Source of the DNA: Amphimedon queenslandica
Taxonomy: Eukaryota; Porifera; Demospongiae; Haplosclerida; Niphatidae
DNA length: 33,352 nt
Assembly (NCBI RefSeq): GCF_000090795.2
Contig: NW_003546242.1
Coordinates: 857,449-890,800, forward strand
Direction of reading: 5' to 3'
Shown: piece by piece, positions 20,521 to 29,360 of the stretch
Layout of the letters: every line of letters starts with the position of its first letter
Position numbering within the stretch: position 1 is the stretch's first letter
Program-made: the position numbers and the translations under genes
Notes under the pieces: model-generated
Databases searched by the model: none
Seen by the model: the letters and a program-made list of their open reading frames with translations, nothing else
What the model was told of the DNA's origin: nothing

Positions 20521-20784
20521 GGCGGTTGCAGGCCTTGGCATTAGGGGGCAATGCCCTGGTTGACTTTTTGACCAATAATTATATTCATGATTCTGGTGTG
20601 GGCATCCAGTGTAAACTGTGGTAGTTCAACAGGCTTCTTTGTTGTTTTATGCTAAGAAATCATCTCAATGAAGTTATAGATCAGTATTGTCCATTTTCCT
20701 TGCAAAATTGTATGGAACCACACCCACTCCACACCCACTAATTATTGATGCCCAGGTCAAACCAAATTTCTGCAACCGCCCATG
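20521..20784. mobile_element. Nested MITE (~260 bp) inside the left arm
   Basis: GGCGGTTGCAG (from 20521) and CTGCAACCGCC (20770-20780) form exact 11-bp inverted ends. The insertion splits the left arm of the larger element: AAGTCCGGCATA precedes it and AAGTCCGGTGTA follows it, a 12-base imperfect duplication compatible with a Mutator-like target duplication. Near its left end is the palindromic GGCATT-AGGGGGC-AATGCC. Two CACCC motifs lie near 20705-20725. Confidence 0.7.
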
Positions 20785-20929
20785 AAGTCCGGTGTATTTT
20801 TGGTGAATTTTTTTATTAGCTTAATATGATTGCCTGATCATAATAATGATGTTTTCCACTCCCATGGTCTAAAAAAATTTTTTCACTGAGATATGAACTT
20901 TCAAATATGCTCGTTTTTATGACTTCTTG

Positions 20930-21163
20930 TCAGTGGGTGTGGCTTAACATGCCGTCACTAGAAGCATAAATGCAGAAAACTCCATTCATTTCTACGGGGA
21001 CATAATCCTTTATTCTCATGCCTAGTAATGTAATATCACTCGTTTCATCAGCTTTCATTATTCCAGTCGGGTGCCCAAGCAATTGGACGTTCATATAAAT
21101 TGTGTATAAACATATTTCTAGTTCATTTAGCAACTGCGTGGGTGGTAGCGTGCATAGATACAC
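20930..21163 (-). other. Open coding-like frame in the left inverted arm
   Basis: An intact 77-codon frame reads on the minus strand (IMKADETSDITLLGMR, then PVEMNGVFCIYASSDGMLSH). The opposite arm (plus, about 22815-22960) encodes a related but broken peptide (SDITLLGLKMK, IYASSDVTFSHTH). Several differences between arms fall at third codon positions (GAT/GAC, GCT/GCC, AAA/AAG). That hints at coding ancestry of the arm. Unrecognised, and possibly chance. Confidence 0.3.
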
Positions 21164-21559
21164 AGAAACTTGAATAGAATCAGAGAACTATCACAGTAGT
21201 GGACTTGCAACAATAAAAGATAAAGTGCTTGATCGATAGAGCACATTATTTATGAACACAGCAAAGCTAGGCTGTTTTTGGGGGAACTTACAGCTAATTT
21301 TGAACACAATAATTGTTCAAGTTACAATTTTTTTAATTGTTAGTGTAATTAAATTGATTAAAATTTATTATAAAAATTGTAACAAATCATATCTTTAGCC
21401 GGGAAAAAATAATTAGAAGCAATGTCTATATACTCACAATAACCTTCATCTATAATACCTACATAGCCAACCAGGTGCTTAACACAGTTCAAATGAGTAC
21501 AAACAGGAATCAAAATTGCGGCTATCATAAAAGCTCAAGATACCTGCCAAATACAGGTA

Positions 21560-22195
21560 TAGTCGGTTTCAGTTGAGTTTGACAGGAAGTTTTCATCATC
21601 AAAACGTCACGTGTAGCCCCGCCCACACACACAAGTAAATGGCTGAAACTACAATGTGCTCTCTTTTTCTTCCTCGAACTCCTTGAGCCTCTTGTTTTGG
21701 GCGCTATTTCCTCTACATATTACCTGCAGGATCTTTGTCCTTGTTATCACTTCAAAAAAGAGGCAAGAAATGCAAGATTACAAGGGATTTTCGGAGCGGT
21801 AAAAAGTGACAGCAGTTATGAAGGATTGGAGAGGTAAAGCAGACAAGTCGAGGCTTCTTTCTGGAGTGCAAGACCTTCTAGTGAATAATCCCTTAGTCTG
21901 GGGTGTTCCTTTTGCTTTATATTATTCTTAAACCAATAAAACATGATTGTTAACAAATGTAATGAGATGCAAATTATATTCACGAGCATAACACGCAATG
22001 CAACATCATGGCGGCTTCTTTGATGAAGGCCGGAAGAACCCGTTGAGAACCTTCCGAAGTACCCAGAGACTCCAAAATCAATCCACATATGCGGAAGAAC
22101 CCATTATGCAACCATACCAAGTTTTAAGTTGCTAGCATTAATAACAAAAAAGTTATAAGGATGTTTCACCTGTCAAACTCAACTGAAACCCACAA
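21560..22195. mobile_element. TIR-bounded element (~636 bp) with promoter-like interior
   Basis: A 22-bp perfect inverted repeat, beginning GGTTTCAGTTGAGTTTGAC at 21565-21586 and matched at 22169-22190; similarity extends a few bases outward. The interior holds AACGTCACGTG and CCCCGCCCACAC (21601-21634: E-box/CRE-like and GC-box) followed by an ATG, and a YY1-like ATGGCGGCTTC at 22008-22018. A CGGAAGAACCC motif appears twice (about 22030 and 22092). A 90-codon minus-strand open frame (21816-22088) has no recognisable domain. It is enclosed by the larger element 20504-23105. Confidence 0.7.
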
Positions 22196-22784
22196 TATGA
22201 AGTATGTTAAAAGTCACTGCATTAACTATAATTTACATATAGAAGAAGAATTACAAGCTAAACTTATGGATACAACACTGATAAACACACAAAAACACAT
22301 AGCTGGGCTACTTGCTGGGACCTTTTATTTCTTAGAAAAACGTTCTGTTTCCTCATACAGAAATGAAACTGACGCAAAATAACAGGCATCTATAGTACTA
22401 ATAAGCTACCTTGTAACTGTGAATGTATTAGCTCTATTTCACAAGTTAAAGAATTTAACATGATTTTTGTGTCAGCCATTTTAAATCCTTTAAAGCGCCA
22501 GCAACAAGAACAGTTCTTGATTATAAAGGTAGAAGATCAGTTATCTACATCTTTATCTAATGCTAAAGGTGCAGAAAACAGCAAAGCAACTGTAGACTTC
22601 TTAGTTTTGACATTAATTATTATAATAAACGAGAGGCACTACTACACCAAAGGCCAACCATTTTGACAAAAACCTCACTTCCAGTTAGAAAGAGGAAATC
22701 AGGCTTGGCCATCCGACTGATTCCAAGCATGTAACTGCAATTATAATATTACAAGAAGCCAAATTTTCTTGTTTGCTATTTTGA
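22196..22784 (+). other. Unassigned interior of the composite element
   Basis: Two open plus-strand stretches, 22161-22382 (contains EEELQAKLMDTTLINTQKHI) and 22460-22666 (contains LKRQQQEQFLIIKVEDQ), are mildly coding-like. Neither carries a transposase or other motif I know. They might be the rest of an unknown gene carried by the element. Confidence 0.25.
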
Positions 22785-23105
22785 GTCTTTCTTGCAGTTG
22801 CATGCTTGAAATAATGAAGGCTAATGATCCCAATGATTAAATTAGTGACATTACATTACTAGGCTTGAAAATGAAGTAATATTTCCCCTATTAAGGAATG
22901 GAGTGGTCTGCATCTATCTATGCCTCTAGTGATGTCACGTTTAGCCACACCCACCGACAGGAAGAATAAAAATGAGCACATTTGAAGGTTCATATCTCAG
23001 TGAAAAATTTTTTAGACAATGGCAGTTGGAATACATCATTATTATGGTCAGGACATCATTTTAAGCAACTGAAAAAGTAACCAAAAATACGCCGTTCTTA
23101 CCCTT

Positions 23106-23108
23106 TAA
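23106..23108. repeat. Right TAA target duplication of the composite element
   Basis: See the left copy at 20501-20503. It directly follows the right inverted terminus ending CTTACCCTT. Confidence 0.65.
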
Positions 23109-23990
23109 AATTGTAGTATGCTCTCATTCTAATACTGATTGTGCATAGGACTCTCCTGACACAATATTATTACTGCTTTCACTCTTATTTATCAAGCCCT
23201 GTAATTTGCTTGAGTTACTCACGAATTTCCTTAGATTAAGTTCTCCCTCTTTAAAAATAAACTTGGATTCCTGAAATTTTTTAAAGGTTCATCAACATCA
23301 ACTGTTCAGTAATCGCATCATCTACATATATTGATTCCATTATCTTCTGCGTCGTAACACTGTAAATATTCTCATACTGTTTCAAGTCATGATTTATGTT
23401 GCTTTAAGAACAAAAGGAATGGGAGATACTCCAAACACCACTCTCGTAAATTTATTAGTTTGAATTTCTAGATTCTCTGCATAAATATCCTTAACCCACA
23501 AGGACTGTAAGGCATCTTGATCAGACTCTGCCAACTGGATCATGAGGAAGGCTTTGTTAATTTCAGCCACTAATGCTATAGGATGTGTTTTGAACTTTAT
23601 GAAAATATAGATCTTCCAATGAATAGGAGGACAACTATGAAAACATTCATTAAGAAAGGGATAGTTTAATTTTCCTGAAGCGTCACACACAAACATGCTC
23701 ATATCGCGCCTAATCACCACATGATGTGATATTATAATGAACTGTAATAATGGTATCATCGTTATCAGTCACTACCACCACTATTCCCAAAGAAAGTTGT
23801 TTTTAATTACAGCATTATGTTTCGCTAACAACTCAGGACTCTCACTCGTTTTAAAGGCTACATAATCTTCTCAAACTAAGTCTAAAATTTGTAGGCAATC
23901 ACAAACATTCTTTCTATGGGAAAGATGCAATTATATTTTCTTTTGCCTTGTCAAACATGACTCACAAATTGTATCTGCAACTATTCCCAA
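23109..23990 (-). pseudogene. BEL/Pao reverse transcriptase region, interrupted
   Basis: Reverse transcriptase of a BEL/Pao LTR retrotransposon; it would copy the element RNA into DNA in virus-like particles. On the minus strand: LRRL and ESPELLAKHNAVIKN (about 23860-23810); VVIRRDMSMFVCDASGKLN (about 23715-23660); PIALVAEINKAFLMIQLAES (23580-23530), with the palm acidic residue usually found at the E/D of this block; NKFTRVVFGVSPIPFVL (23465-23410); the catalytic YVDD at 23317-23328; and a FKEGELNLRKFVSNSSKLQG segment (23265-23205). A 121-codon frame (23394-23759) is intact. Frameshifts occur near 23760 and 23300 and a stop lies close to the insertion point. The homology ends abruptly at 23109, where the 2.6-kb element begins, and resumes at 20500. 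Confidence 0.88.
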
Positions 23991-24560
23991 AATCTCTAAA
24001 GTCCCAAAATGATTGCAAAGGTTTATTCAATCTTTTATTCTTAGTCACTTCATCCACACAAAATACAAGTGTAATTAAAGTAGCAAGCATCATAGTCATG
24101 TCTCTTATTACTACAGGACCTGTGAGTATCAAACATAAATGTGAGTTAATTGCAAATTTTAATGACTTGCTCTTGACAACTTCCCTTGTTACAAGAGACA
24201 AATACTGATAACATCTTAAAAGGATCTCAGGCTTTATCTGACTTGAATGCTCTATATCAAAAATAAAGGGCAGGAACTACAATTGAGGATAAACCTCTGA
24301 AGCAAATGCAGCATCAGAAATCTGTTCTAAAATTAGGCAAGACAAATAATTTTAATATTACAAGCCAATTATTTTTTAATTCAAGGCCCATCTTAGCAAA
24401 TTCACACCTCTTGGACTGTTCCTTTCTAAATCCAAAGGTCATATTTAGACTGATTTAGATCCAAGAAAATGCAAGGCTAATTTTTTTCACACATTCTTTG
24501 TTATATAGGAGCACTGGCTGCCAATATCCAATATAAGATGAAGCTTCATTCTTTTCCCAG
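23991..24560 (-). pseudogene. BEL/Pao aspartic protease (peptidase A17 type), decayed
   Basis: The active-site block LILDIGSQCSYIT lies at about 24500-24545 on the minus strand (Asp-Ile-Gly-Ser-Gln codons at 24514-24528). In the family the protease cleaves the polyprotein. The C-terminal portion follows at 24201-23962, where ILTGPVV and LVFCVDEVTKNKRLNKPLQS match the usual tail just before the FWE/FWD block that precedes reverse transcriptase. Between them (24250-24480) the sequence is eroded and no frame can be followed. The Gly and Ser of the active-site motif are kept. Confidence 0.75.
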
Positions 24561-25680
24561 GCTGTTCTAAATTAAGGGCAGTCGCTCCTGCAGTTATAGT
24601 GCTAGTATCATTTGCAAGAAAAGTAGCTGCTGGTTGGGCAGGCTCAAATGAAGGAGTGTTAGGATTTTACCCATGCGACTGAGTCTGAGATCCTAAATTA
24701 TCTTGAACATCAGGAAGGCCATTACTATGACAACTATGCTCATTCTTATATTTAAAAGAGATGCTAGTTATGCCGCCCCTTGCACACATTATATTAAATG
24801 GAGGAATGACAAGTTTTCCCAGTATGTCCATGATGAAGACACACAAAACATGTCCCCTGCTCACTCAACTTTTGATTAGGTAAATCAATGGGCACAATGG
24901 TTTTAATGATCATCCACCCCCCTAAAACCAACAACCAATATTATTACTACTACCCATAAAAATTTACACACTGGGTTGTTCTCTACTACACCTTAGATTC
25001 TTTTTAGGCTTATTCTTTGGCAATGAGGCTTTCTCTGTTGCTTCTGGTTCCTTGTGGAATCCCTCAAGAATCTTCATCTTCCACTCTGCTTCAGGAACCT
25101 GTATTGCTATGGTTCATCACAATTCTGAAGAAAGCTTAGACATAAAAACCGGAGTTAAAATGCACCATGTGAGTCAACTATGACTCCATGAGCAATTAGG
25201 TTTCTTATGCTTAATTCTGTCTTGTCATGGCGTGGCATTATTAGGTACAGATGTCGTTAACAAATCCTAGAAAGGAGTCAATCCATTGATACTTCCATTA
25301 ACATTATTAATAACAAATTAAGGTAGTTGCGCTATCTGGAGGAGGTGCCGTAGCTGTCAGTGTGTGCCAGGAGGTGTGGCAAGGTCTAATGCTAGCGCTG
25401 GCTCAACTGTAGCTATGGCAGCTTAAAATTATTTTTAATTTTATCTCAATCTTTAATCTCCTTGTCTGTCTTTAGGATTAATATAAAGCATTATCTCTTC
25501 ATCAAGGCCCTTAAGCGTGTCAAAAGTATCATATAAGCCTTCTTAAGTTGCTGTAGTCTAACAAAATCTGGACAATAAAGTGCTGCTAGACTATTGGTCA
25601 CTTCTTTTGTCCTCCATGTAGCAACAGCTCCGTGTCCAGCTTTTTGGCTCTTCATTAAGGCCGGGTCTGTCATTATAATA
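24561..25680 (-). pseudogene. BEL/Pao gag and CCHC zinc knuckle, decayed
   Basis: An ATG at 25671-25673 starts MTDPALMKSQKAG, followed by a helical segment VRLQQLKKAYMILLTRL; a frameshift then gives GLDEEIMLYINPKD. This is the DUF1759-type gag N-terminus of Pao elements. Downstream on the minus strand are VEPALALDLATPPGT (about 25400) and GSINGLTPF (about 25290). A perfect CCHC knuckle, CFVCLHHGHTGKTC (C-x2-C-x4-H-x4-C), lies at 24809-24850 and would bind RNA. A second Cys/His block CKGRHN follows at about 24780. Many stops lie between. The order gag, knuckle, protease, reverse transcriptase confirms one element. LTRs were looked for above 25680 but not identified. Confidence 0.75.
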
Positions 25681-26713
25681 GGCTCTATTCAATTGTATGC
25701 TTTCATGAAGAAGCTGTGAAAATTGAATTGCTTTTCAGTATAAACGTAACAGCACAGAGAACCCTGCCGTGACAACACAAACGCTAGAAAAAGGCAAAAT
25801 ATAGCGTATTGTAGCTTTCAAAAACCACAAAAGGCTCTCTCACTTGAATCAATTGTGTAAAACAACAATATAGTAAAATCTACACAGTAAGTCCTAGTAC
25901 TCTACTACATTTACTCATAAATCCCTTCCATATGATCACAGTATCATGACAACAGCTCGCCTAGATTCTGTATCTTCTTTCACTGGATTCAGCACTTTCT
26001 TTTCCGGCTCGCAGTGGACCATGTGAGAATTCTAGGTTGGAGCTCCTGCCTTATTTCTTCTTTGGTGCTCCTGGACCAATCACAAACTATATGACTCACT
26101 AAAATTTACTTGCACAATATCACCCACAAAATACAATAAAATGTCATCATTGTATACAAAATGACAGCAATGAATTTTAACGTCAATACAATAATGAATA
26201 ATAATGATAAATATTGATCATAAGTACATATTCTCTGACGAATATCAAGATCCAATATCTTTTCCTTTTTGCACAACAACTAGTTCAAATTTATCATTTT
26301 AAATGGATGTTAAAGGGTTAAAAATTTACCAATGACTATATATAGAGCATGGTCCTGTTAAAGTGGAGAGTGTTTTAGTGAAGTATTTCTATTACAGGTA
26401 ATGCTGCATTTGTAATAAATAATTTTAGTCAGGCTAGAGGTGCTAAAACCCTCTGGAATGTTTAAATTAAGTACATTCTGAATGGTAGCTTCAAAATAGT
26501 GTGTTCGTAAAGTTGGGCTTATTTTAGTACGCAGTTGTGCAAATGAATTCTTCACTATTTTTCAAATGTCAGTTAGTATAAGTCTACATAACATCAATGA
26601 GAGAAGTGTTTATCACCTCTAACCATCTGGACAGTTTTGCTAATTGGTAATTCTAATATTTTAGCCCCACCCATTTTAATTTTAGTATTCATAAACATAG
26701 GTACACTATTAGG
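25681..26713. other. Spacer; possible 5' LTR/leader of the BEL/Pao element
   Basis: This is the upstream side of the minus-strand retroelement, where a 5' LTR and primer-binding site would lie. With the 3' LTR absent from the window no pair can be compared, so no LTR is called. From about 26100 the DNA is AT-rich spacer with no gene. Confidence 0.35.
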
Positions 26714-27108
26714 TTGCTACTGAAGTTAGATATAAGTTGGAGACAGCAATGTCGGAACCCTCAGCTAATATATAAACCTATATCAATGATACTTATTGTA
26801 CTACCAGTATATAACTTACCAAGCTATAGAGAATTGATAGATTTATACTCAAAGTTGCAAGGGGAAGCTGATATAGGACAGCTACTGCTGTCTAAGCTCT
26901 GCAGACAGTATCCAGCTTTGTCTATTAGCTAGTCATCAAGGATTTTTGATATAGTAGCTCCAATGAGACTTTCTCTTGTTAAGCTTGCCAAGCTAACTGG
27001 ATTCCCCTTGGCATTCTACAGAAAAAGAAAATGGGAGCCACGTATCAGACAGACCTGTAAAGGTGACACATTATCATCCCAATTAATTTATTATTATATT
27101 CATTTTTG
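26714..27108 (+). pseudogene. Unassigned coding stretch, 130 codons with one stop
   Basis: One plus-strand frame runs from 26714 to a TGA near 27108 with a single TAG (about 26930). It contains LPSYRELIDLYSKLQGEADI then LLLSKLCRQYPAL, and after the stop FDIVAPMRLSLVKLAKLTGF then FYRKRKWEPRIRQ. I do not recognise it. It has good amphipathic helix character. It sits upstream of the coiled-coil and DGSTKQQ segments on the same strand and could be the N-terminal region of the same ancestral gene. A further coding-like segment, FPLHLSELGLCEKFLPLAID, lies at about 27120-27180. Confidence 0.45.
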
Positions 27109-27119
27109 AGAATACTAAT

Positions 27120-27665
27120 GTGTTTCCACTGCACCTATCTGAGCTGGGGCTTTGTGAAAAGTTTCTACCTTTAGCAATTGACACAGTGAAAGCTGGTAGC
27201 AATGATATTGTTTGAAAGCGTTTTAATACTCCCACCATTGCTCTTTATTGAAAGTGTTACATTCATATCTTAATAAACTGAGAACTGTTACTAAAGATTT
27301 CATTTGAAGTTTTGTACCATATTTGATTATAATTTGGAAGAGAATGCAAGTACACCAGATAATGTCTATCAATTCATGGAAAATATTGTATTGTCTAAGA
27401 GGTGCTCTGTGGATCTAATACTTTATACTTTGATAGTCAAAAGTACTTAATGTTAGAGGCATATTCTTCCAATATTGAAGAATTAAGCAATCAATGTGAT
27501 AATTTGAGAAGTGAATACGTTGCATCAAAAAAGATGTTACATTACGCAATGTTAGTAATGAAAACAATCATCTTAAGGTATGGTATAAGCATTCCAAACT
27601 TTGTGTCCATTGATTAAAAGAATAAATCAACATTTAGAACTTGATTGTGCCCAGCTACAAACTGA
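27120..27665 (+). pseudogene. Coiled-coil segment of the same unassigned gene
   Basis: Plus-strand pieces: FPLHLSELGLCEKFLPLAID (27120-27180); NLEENASTPDNVYQFMENIV (about 27335-27395); and a 71-codon frame (27402-27617) with DSQKYLMLEAYSSNIEELSN then QCDNLRSEYVASKKML, which has heptad-like spacing of Leu/Ile/Tyr as in coiled coils. After that the frame shifts to NQHLELDCAQLQTETQF (to about 27665). The pieces are separated by stops and frameshifts. A MITE begins about 30 bp downstream, and a further conserved block follows it on the same strand. Confidence 0.4.
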
Positions 27666-27693
27666 AACACAATTTTGATTTGCAAAATGAATT

Positions 27694-27932
27694 AACGTAT
27701 TGGCTCAAATAAACGCCCTGCCTAAATAAATGCCCATGACAAATATTTTCTAACTATAGATACACACATTCACCCAGTATATATACCTTAAGATATAGAT
27801 TGTGCCAGATAGCCTAACTGTTTAGTATTGCAAGAAGGTCGTGGGTTAGAATTGCACTAGAGGCTTTTTATACTTGATTCTTTTCCTGTTAAGAAACAAA
27901 CGCCCGGGCGTTTAATCGAGCAAATACGGTAC
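27694..27932. mobile_element. MITE with tRNA-like core (ACGTATT...AAACGCCC ends)
   Basis: The left end ACGTATTGGCTCAAATAAAC (continuing GCCC, 27695-27718) and the right end, read on the minus strand as ACCGTATTTGCTCGATTAAA then CGCCC, match at about 21 of 25 positions. The right end also holds a perfect palindrome AAACGCCCGGGCGTTT (27896-27911). A second, degenerate copy of the same internal unit follows the left end (CCTAAATAAATGCCC). This terminus type (GCTCGATTAAACGCCC...ATACGGTA) is widespread in invertebrate genomes, to my knowledge. The core contains a tRNA-like region (next entry). Confidence 0.65.
27802..27864 (+). other. Degenerate tRNA-like segment (SINE-type A and B boxes)
   Basis: TAGCCTAACTGTTTAG (about 27810-27825) resembles an A box. 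GGTCGTGGGTTAGAATTG (about 27837-27854) resembles a B box and T-loop (GGTTCGANTCC with two or more changes), followed by GCACTAGAGGC. The anticodon arm region is too short, so this is not a working tRNA gene; it looks like a tRNA-derived piece embedded in the MITE. Confidence 0.45.
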
Positions 27933-28099
27933 AACAATTTTACTTACTTTTCAATGATGAACGTGAGTTCACTTTTCAAGATATAACTTGTGATCATGTC
28001 AGGTATTCTGCAGCAATTACACAACTTACTGCAGTTTACCCATTGATCAAGTCCCTGTATCGAAAGTCAAGAATATTATTGAAGCAGTTCTCAAGTGTA

Positions 28100-28475
28100 T
28101 TAACCTTTCTATGAATATTTAAAGAATTATGTGCGAGTTTTAAGAATAAAAATGAATTGAACATTATTAGCAATGCTCATAAAGCACACGTCTTTTGCAG
28201 CGAATCGAGTATAGGAAAAGCACTTTTTATGAACACTGATGGCTCAACTAAACAACAGAAACAGCTACATGCTGCAGTGACAACTGATATGGTTCTAAGT
28301 TTCAATGAAGCAGCAGATGGACAAGTAGTTACAGCTGCAGAAGTTTATTCAAGAAGTTTTCTAAGTTAAGGAGAGTAGCTGAAATGCTTGGATATGTTAA
28401 GCTGGACTTTAATAAAAGCATGTACCATACGTGTTTAGGTTTACCAACTTCTATCCTAAGAAGCCATACTGTCAT
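28100..28475 (+). pseudogene. DGSTKQQ-type conserved block of a multicopy metazoan family
   Basis: A 70-codon open frame (28157-28369) encodes NAHKAHVFCSESSIGKALF, MNTDGSTKQQKQLHAAV and MVLSFNEAADGQVVTAAEVY. A frame shift then gives FSKLRRVAEMLGYV (about 28350-28400), with an overlapping frame reading LSWTLIKACT. I recall blocks of the form (D/S)DGTTK..K and LSVNE..DG in uncharacterised, probably transposon-derived invertebrate proteins that also have an N-terminal coiled coil, which fits the segment at 27402-27617. Function not established. The recognisable homology ends just before the minisatellite at 28485. Confidence 0.45.
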
Positions 28476-28484
28476 TTTATAGGT

Positions 28485-29262
28485 GTACAGGGAATGTCCC
28501 CAGATTGTCCCCATCGTCCTATTCCCCTACATCAATGTACTGTCTGTCCTGTCACATTGTCCGACAGGATACAAGGGATGTCCTGGGATTGTGGCCTTTA
28601 TCCTATGCGCTTACACTAATGTACTGTCTATCCTGTCTTATTGTCCTATGAGACAAAAGGGATGTCCCCGGATTGTCCCCTTTATCCTATGCGCCTACAC
28701 TAATGTACTGTCTATCCTGTCTTATTGTCCTATGGGACAAAAGGGATGTCCCCGGATTGTCCCCTTAATCTTATAACCCTACCTCAATATACTCTTTGCC
28801 CTGTCCTATTGTCCTATGGGATAACAGGATGTCCCGGGATTGTCCTCTTCATCCTATACCCCCACATTGATGTACTGTCTGTCCAGTCCCATTGTCTTAT
28901 GGGATACAAGGGATGTTCTGGGATTGTCCCATTCATCCTATACCCCTACATTATAATGACTCTGTCCTGTCCTACTGTCCTATGGGATACAAGGGATGTT
29001 CAGGGATTGTCCCCTTCATCCTATATCCCTACATTGATGTACCGTCTGTGCTGTCCTGTTGTTCTTTGGGGATACGAGAGACGACCCTCGATTGTCCCTT
29101 TAATCCTATACCCCTACATTAATGTTCTGTCTCTCCCGTACCATTGTCCTATGGGATGCAAGGGATGTCCCGGGATTGTCCCCTTCATCCTATACCCCTA
29201 CATCAATGTACACACTGTACTCTCCTATTGTCCTATGGGATACAAGGGATGTCCTCTCTTGA
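28485..29262 (+). repeat. 84-bp minisatellite, about 9.3 copies
   Basis: The unit carries the landmarks GGGATGTCCCCGGATTGTCC, CTTCATCCTATACCCCTACA, TGTACTGTCTGTCCTGTC and TATTGTCCTATGGGATACAA. The TATGGG landmark recurs at 28731, 28815, 28898, 28981, (29065, TTTGGG), 29150 and 29234, that is, at 83-85 bp. Because 84 is divisible by three, long frames stay open through the array (for example 28725-29267). The predicted 28-residue repeat (GYKGCPGIVPFILYPYI) is a by-product and drifts between frames wherever a unit is 83 or 85 bp. Adjacent units differ by point changes, so it is an older array. Confidence 0.92.
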
Positions 29263-29329
29263 TCTAAATGACAAAACATTGTCAGGAAATAAACACCTAA
29301 TCATTTACAGTTTCTGGTTTCTCTTTCCA

Positions 29330-29360
29330 CACTGGCACTATCATTTTAACTGAAAATGAT
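29330..29360. repeat. Short perfect hairpin TATCATTTT-AACTG-AAAATGATA
   Basis: Nine-base arms around a 5-base loop, just after the minisatellite. No function is suggested. Confidence 0.55.

Larger units (their letters stand above)
20504..23105. mobile_element. 2.6-kb element with ~320-bp inverted arms (Harbinger-like MITE relative)
   Basis: The left terminus GGGGTAAGTCCGG and the right terminus (minus strand AAGGGTAAGAACGGCG) are inverted. Long inverted arms follow: about 20785-21100 pairs with about 22785-23103. Shared blocks include GTATTTTTGG, CATAATAATGATGT, TTTTTCACTGAGATATGAAC, GTGGGTGTGGCT and CTAGTAATGTAAT. The element sits inside a BEL/Pao reverse transcriptase and is flanked by TAA. 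No transposase was recognised inside, so it is non-autonomous. It contains two further inverted-repeat elements, at 20521-20784 and 21560-22195. The superfamily call rests only on the 3-bp duplication and G-rich ends. Confidence 0.75.

Noticed and set aside
24667-24864. A 65-codon minus-strand frame as a separate gene
   Set aside because: It is a shifted frame over the gag zinc knuckle and its flank.
25681-26100. 5' LTR of the BEL/Pao element
   Set aside because: The position is right, but the partner LTR is missing, so no sequence pair can be compared and no boundaries can be set.
27802-27864. A functional tRNA gene
   Set aside because: There is no complete anticodon arm or acceptor stem, and the B-box is degenerate; it is at most a tRNA-derived relic.
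28485-29262. CRISPR-like array
   Set aside because: Units are contiguous, 84 bp, and vary along their whole length; there are no spacers, and the host is eukaryotic.
28725-29267. A 180-codon open frame with a 28-residue repeat
   Set aside because: It is the translation of the 84-bp minisatellite. The period is a multiple of three, so frames stay open without selection, and the repeat peptide changes frame where units are 83 or 85 bp.
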